64,000 bases of DNA from Bacillus sp. REN16 (GTDB taxonomy: Bacteria; Bacillota; Bacilli; Bacillales; Bacillaceae_L): positions 104,999 to 168,998 of the forward strand of contig NZ_JAJFZK010000010.1 of the NCBI RefSeq assembly GCF_020731355.1, given 5' to 3'. The position numbers and the translations under genes are program-made. Below, in pieces: positions 1 to 8,887 of the stretch. The notes below the pieces were generated by a model. It was not told the origin of the DNA, did not search any database, and saw nothing but the letters and a program-made list of their open reading frames with translations. The stretch's first letter is position 1. Each line of letters opens with the position of its first letter.

Positions 1-1
1 T

Positions 2-460
2 CGAGCTCAAAAATTCTTAAAAGATAACAAATTTGAAAACCTCGAGCTTTTTGAAAGCGCGCAATACGATAATATTGGTGTATTTAACCTCGTTTCTTCG
101 GTTGATGGAGTAAGGGTGTATTCTGATTCCATTAAGATGAAAGTAGCACTGGACGACGGAAATATTATTGGGTTTACAGCACGAGACTATTTAATGGCTG
201 GCAAAATTAAAACAGCTGGTAAACCAAAAATTACAAAAGAGGAAGCTAGGAAAGAAATTAATCCTAATCTTGAAATCATGGAGGATCGTCTCGCTGTCAT
301 AACAAATGATCTTGATCAAGATGTCCTTTGTTATGAATTTTTAGGAACGATTAATAATGATACGTATCGAATCTTCATCAATGCAGAGAATGGGTTTGAA
401 GAAAAAGTCGAGAAGCTCAAAAATGCTGAACCAGTTTATAAGGGAATGAACAAATCTTAA
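2..460 (+). CDS. ypeB: Germination protein YpeB, C-terminal part (5' end outside window)
   Basis: The reading frame is open from base 2 and closes with TAA at 458-460, giving 152 residues of the C-terminal end. YpeB is a spore protein needed for the cortex-lytic enzyme SleB to be stable and active, so it acts when the cortex is broken down at germination. The visible part looks like the PepSY-type repeats that make up the C-terminal half of the family, ending in a conserved stretch around IFINAENGFEEKV. The following gene order (motI, ypfB, cmk) is the usual one downstream of sleB-ypeB in Bacillus, which supports the call. An internal GTG at 116 is not the start, because good coding similarity continues upstream of it. 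Confidence 0.9.
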   Translation, partial: RAQKFLKDNKFENLELFESAQYDNIGVFNLVSSVDGVRVYSDSIKMKVALDDGNIIGFTARDYLMAGKIKTAGKPKITKEEARKEINPNLEIMEDRLAVITNDLDQDVLCYEFLGTINNDTYRIFINAENGFEEKVEKLKNAEPVYKGMNKS

Positions 461-468
461 TAATTCAA

Positions 469-498
469 AAAGGAAAGCAATTTTGCTTTCCTTTTTTT
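469..498 (+). terminator. Intrinsic terminator after ypeB
   Basis: A 12-base perfect stem (AAAGGAAAGCAA at 469-480 with its complement at 483-494) closes on a two-base loop and runs into a T tract. It sits nine bases after the ypeB stop and ends the sleB-ypeB transcript. Confidence 0.9.
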
Positions 499-551
499 GT
501 TTATTCATGTTTTAATTAAGGTACAGAATGTTTTGGAAAGAGTGAAGTACT

Positions 552-1223
552 GTGTTGAATATTGGGGATATGATTACCCTTGAACCGAGCATTAATCCAA
601 ATGGTGAAAAATATAAATGCAGAGTTGTTGAAATAATGGAAAACAAGCTATACATTGACTATCCATTAAACAACAAAACTGGGAAAACGGTTTTTTTATT
701 AAATGGGACGCAACTTAAGGCTTTTGTTACAGCTGATAGCACATCCGCTTATTTTTTTGATACTGCTGTATTGGGAAGGGTAAAACAAAACATTCCAATG
801 ATTGTTCTATCCTTTCCAAGTATGGACAGTATGTATAAGATTCAGCGTCGTGAATATGTCCGCGTCGAAACACCAGTTGATGTAGCAATACATAGCTTAA
901 ACGGGGAATTTCAACCCTTCGTTTCGATCACTCGTGATATAAGTGCAGGTGGTGCTGCAATCATTCTTCCGTCTTCAAAAACACTTATACAGGGAGTAGA
1001 CATCCTAACACATTTCGTCCTCCCAACCCTAACTGAAGATTACCTATATGTTACGTTTAAAAGTAATGTAATCCGGATCGTGGAGGGTAAAAATGGTGAA
1101 AAAAATAGAGCTTCTATTAGATTTGTGGATATTAGCGAATCTGATCGCCAGCTTCTAATAAAATTCTGTTTTGAAAGACAATTATTATTGAAGAAAAAAG
1201 GAATCCGTGAGGTTGAAATTTAG
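552..1223 (+). CDS. motI: Cyclic di-GMP receptor / flagellar brake MotI (YpfA, PilZ domain)
   Basis: The 223-residue protein has an N-terminal YcgR-like beta-barrel region (about 1-95) and a C-terminal PilZ domain. The c-di-GMP binding residues are visible: the arginine cluster QRREYVR at 98-104 and the DISAGG loop at 129-134 (pattern RxxxR plus D/NxSxxG). In B. subtilis this protein binds c-di-GMP and then disengages the flagellar stator, lowering motility. The start is GTG at 552, 92 bases after the ypeB stop and beyond that gene's terminator; the ribosome site (GAAAGAGTGAAG) is weak. An ATG at 570 would give a protein shorter by six residues and fits the family less well. Confidence 0.9.
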   Translation: MLNIGDMITLEPSINPNGEKYKCRVVEIMENKLYIDYPLNNKTGKTVFLLNGTQLKAFVTADSTSAYFFDTAVLGRVKQNIPMIVLSFPSMDSMYKIQRREYVRVETPVDVAIHSLNGEFQPFVSITRDISAGGAAIILPSSKTLIQGVDILTHFVLPTLTEDYLYVTFKSNVIRIVEGKNGEKNRASIRFVDISESDRQLLIKFCFERQLLLKKKGIREVEI

Positions 1224-1302
1224 AAATAGATATTCAATGGAATAAAATTCACGAAATATTTGCATACTAGAATTAAAAACTCTCTTTAGGGTAGGTATGC
1301 AA

Positions 1303-1485
1303 ATGAAAAACTTCGAACGAATTTTAATCAAGTTAGCCATTATTCAATTTGTCTTTTTACTTGTGGCACAAGCTATTATATTATATAGCCCACTCACTCC
1401 ATATATCACGAGAATGATTGAATATGAAGGTGTCGATAAATCGGACACGACCAAAACCATTGAAACATTATTAAATAACAATTAA
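1303..1485 (+). CDS. ypfB: Small membrane protein YpfB
   Basis: A 60-residue protein with one hydrophobic segment near the N terminus (about residues 7-26, LIKLAIIQFVFLLVAQAIIL) followed by a polar tail rich in Thr and Asn. It matches the short YpfB family (DUF5359) found between motI and cmk in Bacillus. Function unknown; membrane location is predicted from the hydrophobic stretch. Two ATG codons are possible (1297 and 1303). I chose 1303 because the AGGGTAGGT ribosome site at 1288-1296 touches the first but lies six bases from the second. Confidence 0.75.
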   Translation: MKNFERILIKLAIIQFVFLLVAQAIILYSPLTPYITRMIEYEGVDKSDTTKTIETLLNNN

Positions 1486-1492
1486 AATGAAT

Positions 1493-1516
1493 TGCAGGGA
1501 TTCCCTGCATTTTTTC
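1493..1516 (+). terminator. Intrinsic terminator after ypfB
   Basis: TGCAGG and CCTGCA arms around GATTC are followed by a run of six T, a few bases after the ypfB stop. Confidence 0.85.
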
Positions 1517-1594
1517 GTAGGCAAGAATACTGTTTAAAAGAATCAAGATAATAAAGTTTAGATAGACAAGCTTACTTGTTTACAACAGTATTCC

Positions 1595-1660
1595 TTGTCT
1601 AGCTCAAAAAGCCATCGCCTCTTTGGTCATAAGCCGATAGGCGGGCGCCTTGTGCTTTTC
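1595..1660 (+). repeat. Dispersed repeat family B, shortened copy
   Basis: Begins TTGTCTAGCTC and ends GGCGGGCGCCTTGTGCTTTT, like the longer copies at 38893-39015, 53984-54104 (inverted) and 60611-60732, but the middle of about 55 bases present in the others is missing and the left arm has diverged. It lies in the gap between the ypfB terminator and cmk. Confidence 0.8.
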
Positions 1661-1695
1661 GAATCAGCGTTACTTACAGGAGGCTTACATAGTTT

Positions 1696-2367
1696 ATGAA
1701 CAATAAGATTTCAATAGCAATTGACGGACCGGCTGCTGCTGGGAAGAGTACAGTAGCAAAAATTATCGCGAAGGATCTTTCCTATATTTATGTTGATACA
1801 GGTGCGATGTACCGTGCGTTAACGTATAAAGCACTTCAATTAGATTTAGATCTAGAAAATGAAGACCAGCTTCTCGATGCACTAAAAAATGCGAAACTTG
1901 AATTAAAACCTAGCGAAAACGGACAGCTTGTTTTTATCGATGGCAAAGATGTAACCGAAAAAATTCGAGAGCATGATGTGACAAATTCGGTTTCGATTGT
2001 TTCTAAGCATCGCAAGGTTCGAGAAAATATGGTCGAGCGTCAGCAGAGCGTGGCTTCACTTGGTGGGGTTGTAATGGATGGAAGGGACATTGGTACTCAT
2101 GTGCTTCCGAATGCGGAAGTGAAAATCTTTTTACTTGCTTCTGTTGAAGAAAGAGCCGTACGCCGCCATGAAGAAAACCTATTAAAAGGTTATGAGTCCG
2201 ATTTAGAACGATTAAAAACTGAAATTGCAACTAGGGATAAATTGGACTCCGAACGTGAGGTGGCTCCATTGCGAAAAGCAGAGGATGCGATAGAGATTGA
2301 TACGACATCATTAAGCATCGAAGAGGTAGTTGCGAAAATTATGGATGTTATAAGGGAAAGGATTTGA
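1696..2367 (+). CDS. cmk: Cytidylate kinase
   Basis: Phosphorylates CMP and dCMP with ATP in the cytosol, as part of pyrimidine nucleotide recycling. The 223-residue length is normal for bacterial Cmk. The P-loop GPAAAGKST is at residues 11-19, the CMP-binding [11 protein letters not shown] follows near 35-45, and the [12 protein letters not shown] segment and the [12 protein letters not shown] lid region are intact. The ATG at 1696 follows AGGAGG (1678-1683) with a 12-base spacer, somewhat long. The stop overlaps or nearly touches the start of the acyltransferase gene, so the two are co-transcribed. The cmk-plsC-ypfD order is common in Bacillaceae outside B. subtilis. Confidence 0.97.
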   Translation: MNNKISIAIDGPAAAGKSTVAKIIAKDLSYIYVDTGAMYRALTYKALQLDLDLENEDQLLDALKNAKLELKPSENGQLVFIDGKDVTEKIREHDVTNSVSIVSKHRKVRENMVERQQSVASLGGVVMDGRDIGTHVLPNAEVKIFLLASVEERAVRRHEENLLKGYESDLERLKTEIATRDKLDSEREVAPLRKAEDAIEIDTTSLSIEEVVAKIMDVIRERI

Positions 2368-2372
2368 ATGGA

Positions 2373-2954
2373 ATGAACCTATACCCTTTTGGAAGAGGAT
2401 TAATTGGAGCAATCATTAAACCTCTTTATCGTATTGAGGTCCTAGGTAGGGAAAATATTCCAAAGGAAGGTGGAGTCTTGATATGTTCAAATCATATTGA
2501 TAATCTGGATCCCCCTGTTGTTGGAGTGACATCACCAAGACCGATTCATTTTATGGCAAAGGCTGAATTGTTTAAGGTACCAGTATTAGGTTGGATTTTA
2601 CCAAATGTTAATGCATTCCCGGTAAAGCGCGGGGTAAGTGATCGAGATTCACTTAGAACAGCACTTAAGATATTGAAAGAGGGGAAAGTGCTAGGTATCT
2701 TTCCTGAAGGCACCAGAAGTAAGGATGGACAGCTAGGGAAAGGATTATCCGGAGTTGGCTTTTTTGCACTAAGAACTGACTGTGTTGTCGTTCCGTGTGC
2801 AATTATAGGGCCATATAAAGCGTTTGGTAAATTAAGGGTCGTTTACGGAAAGCCCGTTCCAATGGAAACATTCCGAAACGAAAAGGCTTCAGCGGATGTC
2901 GTAACTGAAAAAATTATGGATTCAATAAGAGAAATACTGGAAAAATATCAATAG
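2373..2954 (+). CDS. plsC: 1-acyl-sn-glycerol-3-phosphate acyltransferase (PlsC type)
   Basis: Adds the second acyl chain to lysophosphatidic acid to give phosphatidic acid at the membrane. The catalytic NHIDNLD block (HX4D: H41, D46) and the substrate-binding FPEGTRS block are both intact, and the 193-residue length fits the short Bacillus form. The start is ATG at 2373, which gives an N terminus (MNLYPFGRG) like relatives; a TTG at 2364 in the same frame overlaps the cmk stop and is the alternative. The AAAGGA just before it serves either start. Bacillus genomes often hold more than one PlsC paralogue, so the symbol marks the family. Confidence 0.9.
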   Translation: MNLYPFGRGLIGAIIKPLYRIEVLGRENIPKEGGVLICSNHIDNLDPPVVGVTSPRPIHFMAKAELFKVPVLGWILPNVNAFPVKRGVSDRDSLRTALKILKEGKVLGIFPEGTRSKDGQLGKGLSGVGFFALRTDCVVVPCAIIGPYKAFGKLRVVYGKPVPMETFRNEKASADVVTEKIMDSIREILEKYQ

Positions 2955-3195
2955 ATTAAGAGTTTATACTTGACAAATAACGCTATTTATTAGAAGTTAA
3001 TTAAAAGAATATTTTTATAATTAGTGTTATAATAATTTATTATTAGTGTATCGTATGACTTTTTCGATTACAATTAGTAGATAGATCCTAATCCCGGCAA
3101 AGTGGGGGAAACTATTTATATAGTAAATAACAAGTCTGGACCGCGATACATACATAAAAAGTTTTAGTGTTGGATGCACGAAGGAGGTAATTGGA
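2955..3195 (+). promoter_or_regulatory. Promoter and long structured leader of ypfD
   Basis: An extended -10 (TGTTATAAT, 3025-3033) is the best promoter; a TTGACA at 2970 has no well-placed -10. From the predicted start to the ATG is about 155 bases. Inside it TGTATCG (3047-3053) is complementary to CGATACA (3144-3150), closing a domain of about 100 bases that holds a short ACTAT/ATAGT hairpin (3112-3125) and the segment CCCGGCAAAGTGGGGGAAAC. A competing pairing ACTTTTT (3058-3064) with AAAAAGT (3156-3162) also exists. The ribosome site GGAGG lies at 3183-3187. I cannot match this to a known riboswitch. Confidence 0.5.
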
Positions 3196-4335
3196 ATGGC
3201 GGAGGATATGAATCAAGTTGAGTACAAAGAATTACAAGTTGGTGATGTTATCACTGGCAAGGTTACAAAGGTAGAAGAAAAACAAGTATTTGTTTCAGTT
3301 GAAAACAGTAAGCTAGATGGCATTATCCCAATTAGTGAGCTGTCCAGCCTGCATGTTGATAAAGCAAGTGATGTTGTATCAGAAGGAGAAGAACTGGAGC
3401 TTTCTGTTACAAAAGTAGAAGAAGAAGCTTTAATTCTATCTAAAAAAGCTGTACTAGCTTCCAAAGCTTGGGATGACTTAGAGCAAAAATTTAACACTGG
3501 TGAAGTGTTCGAAGCAGTTGTAAAAGATGTAGTTAAAGGTGGATTAGTTGTTGACCTTGGCGTAAGAGGATTTATTCCAGCATCTTTAGTTGAAAACTAT
3601 TATGTCGAGGATTTCTCCGATTATAAAGACAAATCATTAACTGTAAAAGTAGTTGAACTTGATCGTGAGAAAAACAGAGTTATCTTATCCCACCGTGCCG
3701 TTGTTGAAGAAGATCAAAAGAATCAAAAGCAACGTGTTCTTGATTCATTAAAGGTTGGGGCTGTGCTCGAAGGTACTGTTCAACGCTTAACTGATTTCGG
3801 TGCATTCGTTGATATCGGTGGCATTGATGGATTAGTGCATATTTCACAGCTTTCACATGAGCATGTATCAAAACCATCTGATGTTGTTGAAGAAGGTCAA
3901 GTAATTAAGGTTAAGGTTTTATCTGTCGACCGTGATAATGAACGAATTTCATTGTCAGTTAAAGAAACATTACCTGGGCCATGGGAAAATATCACCGAGA
4001 AGTTAGCAGTTGGTGATGTAGTCGATGGAACAGTAAGAAGACTTGTTTCTTTCGGTGCATTTGTTGAAGTATTACCAGGGGTTGAAGGCCTGGTTCATAT
4101 TTCACAAATTTCTTCAAAGCATATCGGTACTCCACATGAAGTATTAAAAGAGGGTCAGGTTGTACAAGTTAAGGTTCTTGAACTAAACGAGTCTGACAAA
4201 CGTATTTCTTTAAGTATGAAAGAACTTGAAGAGAATGTGGAAGAAGACTATTCTAAATACCAGCAGCAAGAAGAATCATCTGGCTTCCAGCTTGGTGAAG
4301 TAATTGGTGACCAACTGAATAAACTAAAAAATTAA
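3196..4335 (+). CDS. ypfD: S1 RNA-binding protein YpfD (RpsA homologue)
   Basis: A 379-residue protein made of four S1 OB-fold repeats that begin near residues 15, 101, 188 and 273 (GDVITGKV, GEVFEAVV, GAVLEGTV, GDVVDGTV). Repeats three and four carry the classic FGAFV..GLVHISQ surface for RNA binding, while the first two are more diverged. It is shorter than the six-domain E. coli S1 and is the form found in low-GC Gram-positives, where it is not essential and its role in translation is less clear. The tail after the last repeat is acidic. It is transcribed from its own leader and ends at a strong terminator. Confidence 0.93.
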   Translation: MAEDMNQVEYKELQVGDVITGKVTKVEEKQVFVSVENSKLDGIIPISELSSLHVDKASDVVSEGEELELSVTKVEEEALILSKKAVLASKAWDDLEQKFNTGEVFEAVVKDVVKGGLVVDLGVRGFIPASLVENYYVEDFSDYKDKSLTVKVVELDREKNRVILSHRAVVEEDQKNQKQRVLDSLKVGAVLEGTVQRLTDFGAFVDIGGIDGLVHISQLSHEHVSKPSDVVEEGQVIKVKVLSVDRDNERISLSVKETLPGPWENITEKLAVGDVVDGTVRRLVSFGAFVEVLPGVEGLVHISQISSKHIGTPHEVLKEGQVVQVKVLELNESDKRISLSMKELEENVEEDYSKYQQQEESSGFQLGEVIGDQLNKLKN

Positions 4336-4350
4336 ATGAAAATTGAGAGA

Positions 4351-4380
4351 CTCTCACCCAATTAGGGTGAGAGTTTTTTT
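4351..4380 (+). terminator. Intrinsic terminator after ypfD
   Basis: CTCTCACCC (4351-4359) pairs with GGGTGAGAG (4365-4373), followed by seven T. The T run overlaps the stop codon of the convergent ypzI gene. Confidence 0.92.
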
Positions 4381-4519
4381 ATGGATTCATTTCATTCATT
4401 TCTCTTGCTTCTTCAGGTGTATCTAATCTTGTTGCACCCTTATAATCAAGGGATTGGTCTCGATCGGACTCAGTTCTGCGTTCTTTTTTAAGCTTTCTTT
4501 CTTGTCTATCTCTGCCCAT
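4379..4519 (-). CDS. ypzI: Small protein YpzI
   Basis: A 46-residue, highly charged protein starting MGRDRQERKLKKERR, with the SDRDQSLDYKGAT block typical of the YpzI family. Function unknown. The start is set by the AGGAGGAAT ribosome site just before the ATG at 4519; a longer frame reaches 4588 but has no such site. It faces the ypfD gene and shares its terminator region. Confidence 0.85.
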   Translation of the reverse strand: MGRDRQERKLKKERRTESDRDQSLDYKGATRLDTPEEAREMNEMNP

Positions 4520-4684
4520 TTTTATTCCTCCTTTTTCATCCCTACATAAGTTTCCGTGAACAGGGGATTTTATGTAAGGGTTATCCATTTATTCATTTTA
4601 GTGTTTCTTAAAAGGATTTTTGGTATGCAAATGGGTTAAATTTCATAATTTTGAGCCATAATGGGAATAATAGGAGGTGGAGAA

Positions 4685-5284
4685 GTGGACGGTGCAATCT
4701 TTTATTGGATTTGTTGGATGGCTTGGGTATGCAGTACTTTTCTAATGAAAAAAAATAAGGAAAGACTACTCTTATCCATTTTGTTTTTAGTAACAGTCAT
4801 ACTATCACCTTATTCCGTTGGAGTGGGCAGTATCAAAATAAATTGCAGTATTTTTCTTCTATTACTTTTTTGTATGAAAGAAATCTCAAAAAGACCCAAA
4901 AAACAAGTACTTTATATGCTAATTTGTATTTTAACCATTTCTTTAGCCTATTGCAGTTTCCTAATGTTTGAATTGTACGATCCCGTATGGCTTTTTTTTA
5001 ATCGGAATTTGATGCTTGGAGCCGCCTTAATATATGTAACCTTAATGCTAATAAAGGATTTACGGCTGCGCATGGCGGGGCTATTAATAGGTGCCATACA
5101 AGGCGATATTCTTTATGGAATCATTGTGAATAATGTCAATTTTCCATATGAAATTGGATCATTTGTCTTTTTGGATGTTATTGCAATAAGTTTTTGTTTT
5201 ATTTTTGTTTGGTCATCATTAGAAATATTGTTACATCATGTTGATGTAATGGTTCAAAAAAACACGAAGGAGAAACACGGCTAG
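4685..5284 (+). CDS. yphA: Membrane protein YphA
   Basis: A 199-residue protein with about six hydrophobic segments, so an integral membrane protein; no catalytic motif is seen. The start is GTG at 4685, right after the AGGAGGTGGAG ribosome site, giving MDGAIFYWICWMAW as in relatives; the ATG at 4661 lies upstream of that site and is rejected. It is followed one base after its stop by seaA, in the conserved order yphA-seaA, and may share its role in the forming spore, but function is unknown. Confidence 0.85.
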   Translation: MDGAIFYWICWMAWVCSTFLMKKNKERLLLSILFLVTVILSPYSVGVGSIKINCSIFLLLLFCMKEISKRPKKQVLYMLICILTISLAYCSFLMFELYDPVWLFFNRNLMLGAALIYVTLMLIKDLRLRMAGLLIGAIQGDILYGIIVNNVNFPYEIGSFVFLDVIAISFCFIFVWSSLEILLHHVDVMVQKNTKEKHG

Positions 5285-5285
5285 T

Positions 5286-6182
5286 ATGAATGAATATACT
5301 TACCCGATATTGTTCGGGCTCATATTTGGTGTTGCCGTACGGCTGTATATGCTGCGTACAGATTATCGTCAATATCCGACTTATCTGCACGGAAAAATCA
5401 TACATATTGCATTGGGGTTTATTGCGGCTGGCTTGGGGACGGTTGCTGTTCCTTCGATTATGGAGGAAGACTTCACTGCAATCACATTTTTAACCATTGC
5501 CGCCTCACAATTTCGTGATGTACGAAATATGGAACGCAATACCCTTACTGAATTGGATTCTTATGAGCTTGTACCCAGAGGCAGGACATATATTGAGGGA
5601 ATTGCCGTTGCCTTTGAAAGTCGAAATTACTTAGTTATTTTTACTTCTTTTTTTTCCACCTTTGCTTACCTTGCCATAAATATGTGGGCGGGAATTATCG
5701 TAGGTATCATTTGTCTCCTCATTTGTAAAAGGTTAATGGCGGGGAGCAGTCTAAAAGATATCGTGGATATTGTGTTTGTAAAGCCGCAATTTAAGGATGC
5801 AGGTTTACATGTTGATAATATTTATATTATGAATATTGGTCTTCCAGCAAGACAGGAAGAGATTTTAAAATATGGGATGGGATTTATTTTAAAGCCCAAA
5901 ACATTTAATGCCAGGGCCACCATTGCAAACCTGGGTCAAAGGCAAGCCATTTTACATGATGTATCTACTGCCTTGGGGATATTTAGAGATTCGGGAACCC
6001 CTGCGCTCACTCCGCTGGCGAAGAGAGATTTAAATGATGGGCGTGTAGGAGTTTTTGTACTTCCACAGGAAGTGAATATTGAAAAAGCGATTGAGATTAT
6101 CGGAAATGTGCCTACCTTGGAAAATGCCATCCGCATGCCAACGGAGAGAGAAGGAAATGAAAAGGGGCAGCCACATAAATGA
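5286..6182 (+). CDS. seaA: Spore envelope assembly protein SeaA (YphB), YIEGIA family
   Basis: A 298-residue membrane protein with the family signature YIEGIAVAFESRNY near residues 101-114, several membrane segments in the first 160 residues and a soluble C-terminal half. In B. subtilis SeaA is reported to help assemble the spore envelope. The ATG is one base after the yphA stop and the TGA overlaps the next ATG (ATGA), so yphA, seaA and the small gene after it form an operon and are probably translated together. The low hydrophobicity and FVLPQE region of the tail suggest a cytosolic or intermembrane domain. Confidence 0.88.
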   Translation: MNEYTYPILFGLIFGVAVRLYMLRTDYRQYPTYLHGKIIHIALGFIAAGLGTVAVPSIMEEDFTAITFLTIAASQFRDVRNMERNTLTELDSYELVPRGRTYIEGIAVAFESRNYLVIFTSFFSTFAYLAINMWAGIIVGIICLLICKRLMAGSSLKDIVDIVFVKPQFKDAGLHVDNIYIMNIGLPARQEEILKYGMGFILKPKTFNARATIANLGQRQAILHDVSTALGIFRDSGTPALTPLAKRDLNDGRVGVFVLPQEVNIEKAIEIIGNVPTLENAIRMPTEREGNEKGQPHK

Positions 6183-6370
6183 ATATCGAAAAATTTATTT
6201 TAGCAGCAATCACATTGGATTCGGCAAATGTAAAGGTTTCAGGGGGTACGCCATTGTTTGCATGTTCAACAAAGGAAGAAATGGACTCAGTTGCCGCAAA
6301 TTTAGAAGCAATTCTAGATGGAATAGCTCATGAAATCAGTGCAAATTTGTACATTATTGTTAAACATTAA
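6179..6370 (+). CDS. Capping complex subunit for YIEGIA (small partner of SeaA)
   Basis: A 63-residue soluble protein (MNIEKFILAAITLDS...) overlapping the seaA stop by four bases. The family is always found beside the YIEGIA protein and is annotated as its capping-complex subunit; this is family knowledge, not a seen motif. The overlap suggests the two products are made in fixed ratio. Confidence 0.8.
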   Translation: MNIEKFILAAITLDSANVKVSGGTPLFACSTKEEMDSVAANLEAILDGIAHEISANLYIIVKH

Positions 6371-6418
6371 ACATTTGATTGTTGTAAAGACGTATTTTTG
6401 ATAGAATGTAAAAGCATG

Positions 6419-6449
6419 ACCCTTCTGACGTAGAAGGGTTTATTTTTTA
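6419..6449 (+). terminator. Intrinsic terminator of the yphA-seaA operon
   Basis: ACCCTTCT (6419-6426) pairs with AGAAGGGT (6432-6439), then TTTATTTTTT. Confidence 0.88.
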
Positions 6450-6520
6450 CATAACATTGATTTAATCATTTTTTATGTGATATATGTAAGTATGAGTTCG
6501 TTTAGAAGGGAAGAACGCAT

Positions 6521-7831
6521 GTGGTAAAACCAGTTGTGGCAATTGTTGGTCGACCAAACGTAGGTAAGTCAACAATTTTTAATCGGATAGTAGGAGAAAG
6601 AATATCAATTGTAGAAGATATACCTGGAGTAACTAGAGATCGCATTTATAGTTCTGGCGAGTGGCTAAATCAAGAATTTAATATTATTGATACAGGGGGT
6701 ATTGATATTGGCGACGAGCCATTTCTTGCTCAAATTAGACACCAAGCAGAAATTGCAATCGATGAGGCAGATGTCATTATTTTTATGACAAGCGGCCGTG
6801 AGGGTGTGACAAGTGCGGACGAAGAGGTTGCGAAAATTTTATATCGTTCGAAAACACCTGTCGTATTAGCTGTAAATAAGGTAGACAACCCTGAAATGAG
6901 GGCAGATACTTTTGACTTTTATGCTTTAGGATTCGGAGAACCAATTCCGATTTCGGGCTCACATGGGATTGGGCTAGGAGATTTATTGGATGAAGTCATC
7001 AAACATTTTCCAAAGGGTGGAAACGAAGATTATGATGACGAAATTATTAAATTTTCTTTGATTGGTCGACCAAATGTAGGTAAGTCATCACTTGTCAATT
7101 CCTTATTAGGTGAGGAAAGAGTCATTGTAAGTGATATTGCTGGAACAACGCGGGACGCGGTCGATACAAAATACACAGTGGATGGCAAAGAGTATGTCAT
7201 CATTGATACTGCTGGTATGAGGAAAAAAGGAAAAGTCTATGAAAGCACGGAGAAATATAGTGTGCTTAGGGCTTTAAAGGCAATTGAACGCTCTGACGTT
7301 GTCCTTGTAGTGTTAAACGCAGAGGAAGGGATTATCGAACAGGATAAAAAAATTGCAGGTTATGCTCATGAAGCGGGCAGAGCGGTCGTAATCGTTGTCA
7401 ACAAGTGGGATGCAATCGAAAAAGATGAGAAAACGATGAAGGAATTCGAGCAGAAGGTTCGTGATCATTTCCTATTTCTTGATTATGCACCCATTGTGTT
7501 CTTATCTGCAAAAACAAAACGCCGGATTCATACTTTGATTCCAATGATTGATATGGCTAGTGAAAATCATACAAGACGTGTTCAAACAAATGTGTTAAAT
7601 GATGTCGTTATGGATGCTGTTGCAATGAACCCAACACCTACGGATAAAGGGAAACGTCTAAGAATTTACTATGTGACACAAGTCGCAGTTAAGCCGCCAA
7701 CCTTTGTTGTATTTGTAAATGAGCCCGAGTTAATGCATTTTTCATATGAACGCTTCTTAGAAAATCGGATTAGGGATGCTTTTGGATTTGAAGGTACACC
7801 AATTAAGGTTATCGCAAGGGCAAGAAAATAG
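6521..7831 (+). CDS. der: Ribosome assembly GTPase Der (EngA)
   Basis: An essential double-domain GTPase that helps mature the 50S subunit. Two G domains in tandem are visible, each with the P-loop GRPNVGKS (residues 10-17 and about 183-190), a DTGG or DTAG switch II, and NKxD (NKVD, NKWD). A KH-like domain fills the last 85 residues. At 436 residues it has the standard length. The start is GTG at 6521 with [15 protein letters not shown], preceded by AGAAGGGAAG. gpsA follows 15 bases after the stop, as in B. subtilis. Confidence 0.97.
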   Translation: MVKPVVAIVGRPNVGKSTIFNRIVGERISIVEDIPGVTRDRIYSSGEWLNQEFNIIDTGGIDIGDEPFLAQIRHQAEIAIDEADVIIFMTSGREGVTSADEEVAKILYRSKTPVVLAVNKVDNPEMRADTFDFYALGFGEPIPISGSHGIGLGDLLDEVIKHFPKGGNEDYDDEIIKFSLIGRPNVGKSSLVNSLLGEERVIVSDIAGTTRDAVDTKYTVDGKEYVIIDTAGMRKKGKVYESTEKYSVLRALKAIERSDVVLVVLNAEEGIIEQDKKIAGYAHEAGRAVVIVVNKWDAIEKDEKTMKEFEQKVRDHFLFLDYAPIVFLSAKTKRRIHTLIPMIDMASENHTRRVQTNVLNDVVMDAVAMNPTPTDKGKRLRIYYVTQVAVKPPTFVVFVNEPELMHFSYERFLENRIRDAFGFEGTPIKVIARARK

Positions 7832-7846
7832 GAAGGGGAAGATGTA

Positions 7847-8887
7847 ATGGAGAGAGTAACGGTTATTGGAGCGGGTAGCTGGGGTACGGCACTTGCACTT
7901 GTTCTTGCTGACAATGATCATGAGGTTCGGATCTGGTCACATCGACAAGAGCAGGTTGACGAAATCAACATTAAGCATACCAATTCGAAGTATGTTCCAT
8001 CAATTGATTTGCCAGAAACGATCATTGGATATTCGGATTTAGGAAAGGCGCTGGAGGACGTGAAGACCATTGTTCTTTCCGTTCCAACAAAAGCAATCCG
8101 GGAGGTTCTTCAGAAAATAAGTCAGGTCATCTCAGCACCATTAACGATCGTTCATGTGAGTAAAGGGATTGAACCGGACACATTAAAGCGGATTTCTGAA
8201 ATGATTGAGGAAGAAATGCCTTCAAATCTGTTAAAAGATGTTGTGGTTCTTTCTGGTCCAAGTCATGCTGAAGAAGTAGTACTTCGTCATCCCACAACTG
8301 TAACTGTTTCTTCTAAAAATATGGAATCTGCTGAATATGTTCAGGATCTATTCATTAATCAGCATTTTCGCGTATATACTAACCCCGATATTATTGGCGT
8401 CGAAATCGGTGGGGCGCTTAAGAATATTATCGCCTTGGCTGCTGGAATTACAGATGGTCTTGGATATGGAGATAATGCAAAAGCTGCTCTAATTACCCGT
8501 GGTTTAGCCGAGATCTCGCGTTTGGGCAGCAAAATGGGTGCAAACCCGCTAACCTTCGCCGGATTAACCGGAATTGGTGATTTAATTGTAACGTGTACTA
8601 GTGTGCACTCACGGAACTGGCGTGCAGGAAATTTACTTGGAAAAGGGCAAAGCCTTGAGGAAGTCCTCGAAAATATGGGAATGGTTGTTGAAGGTGTAAG
8701 AACAACAAAAGCAGCGTATCAGCTTGCTAAAAAAATGGACGTGTCTATGCCGATCACATTTGCTTTATATGACGTTCTTTTCAATAATCAATCACCTAAA
8801 GATGCTGTTGATCAATTAATGGCCAGAGGAAGAACAAATGAAATGTCCGATATTTTCAATTATTTTGAAGAAAAAGGGTTGAACTAA
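7847..8887 (+). CDS. gpsA: Glycerol-3-phosphate dehydrogenase [NAD(P)+]
   Basis: Reduces dihydroxyacetone phosphate to sn-glycerol-3-phosphate, the backbone for phospholipids made by PlsX/Y/C. The N-terminal Rossmann fingerprint GAGSWG (residues 8-13) binds NAD(P)H. The SGPSHAEEV segment and [13 protein letters not shown], which holds the catalytic lysine, are intact. Length 346 is normal. An AGGGGAAG ribosome site precedes the ATG. No terminator follows directly; the next one is at 9115. Confidence 0.97.
   Translation: MERVTVIGAGSWGTALALVLADNDHEVRIWSHRQEQVDEINIKHTNSKYVPSIDLPETIIGYSDLGKALEDVKTIVLSVPTKAIREVLQKISQVISAPLTIVHVSKGIEPDTLKRISEMIEEEMPSNLLKDVVVLSGPSHAEEVVLRHPTTVTVSSKNMESAEYVQDLFINQHFRVYTNPDIIGVEIGGALKNIIALAAGITDGLGYGDNAKAALITRGLAEISRLGSKMGANPLTFAGLTGIGDLIVTCTSVHSRNWRAGNLLGKGQSLEEVLENMGMVVEGVRTTKAAYQLAKKMDVSMPITFALYDVLFNNQSPKDAVDQLMARGRTNEMSDIFNYFEEKGLN

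Noticed and set aside
3089..3109. GTGGGGGAAAC in the ypfD leader as a c-di-AMP (ydaO) riboswitch
   Set aside because: ydaO switches share a GGGGGA segment, but the second conserved GGGGTGAATCC-type block and overall layout are not present, and no terminator follows.
3213..3497. Open frame on the minus strand inside ypfD (94 residues)
   Set aside because: It is antisense to a clear S1-domain gene, lacks a ribosome site and has no family features; the same holds for the other antisense frames in the window.
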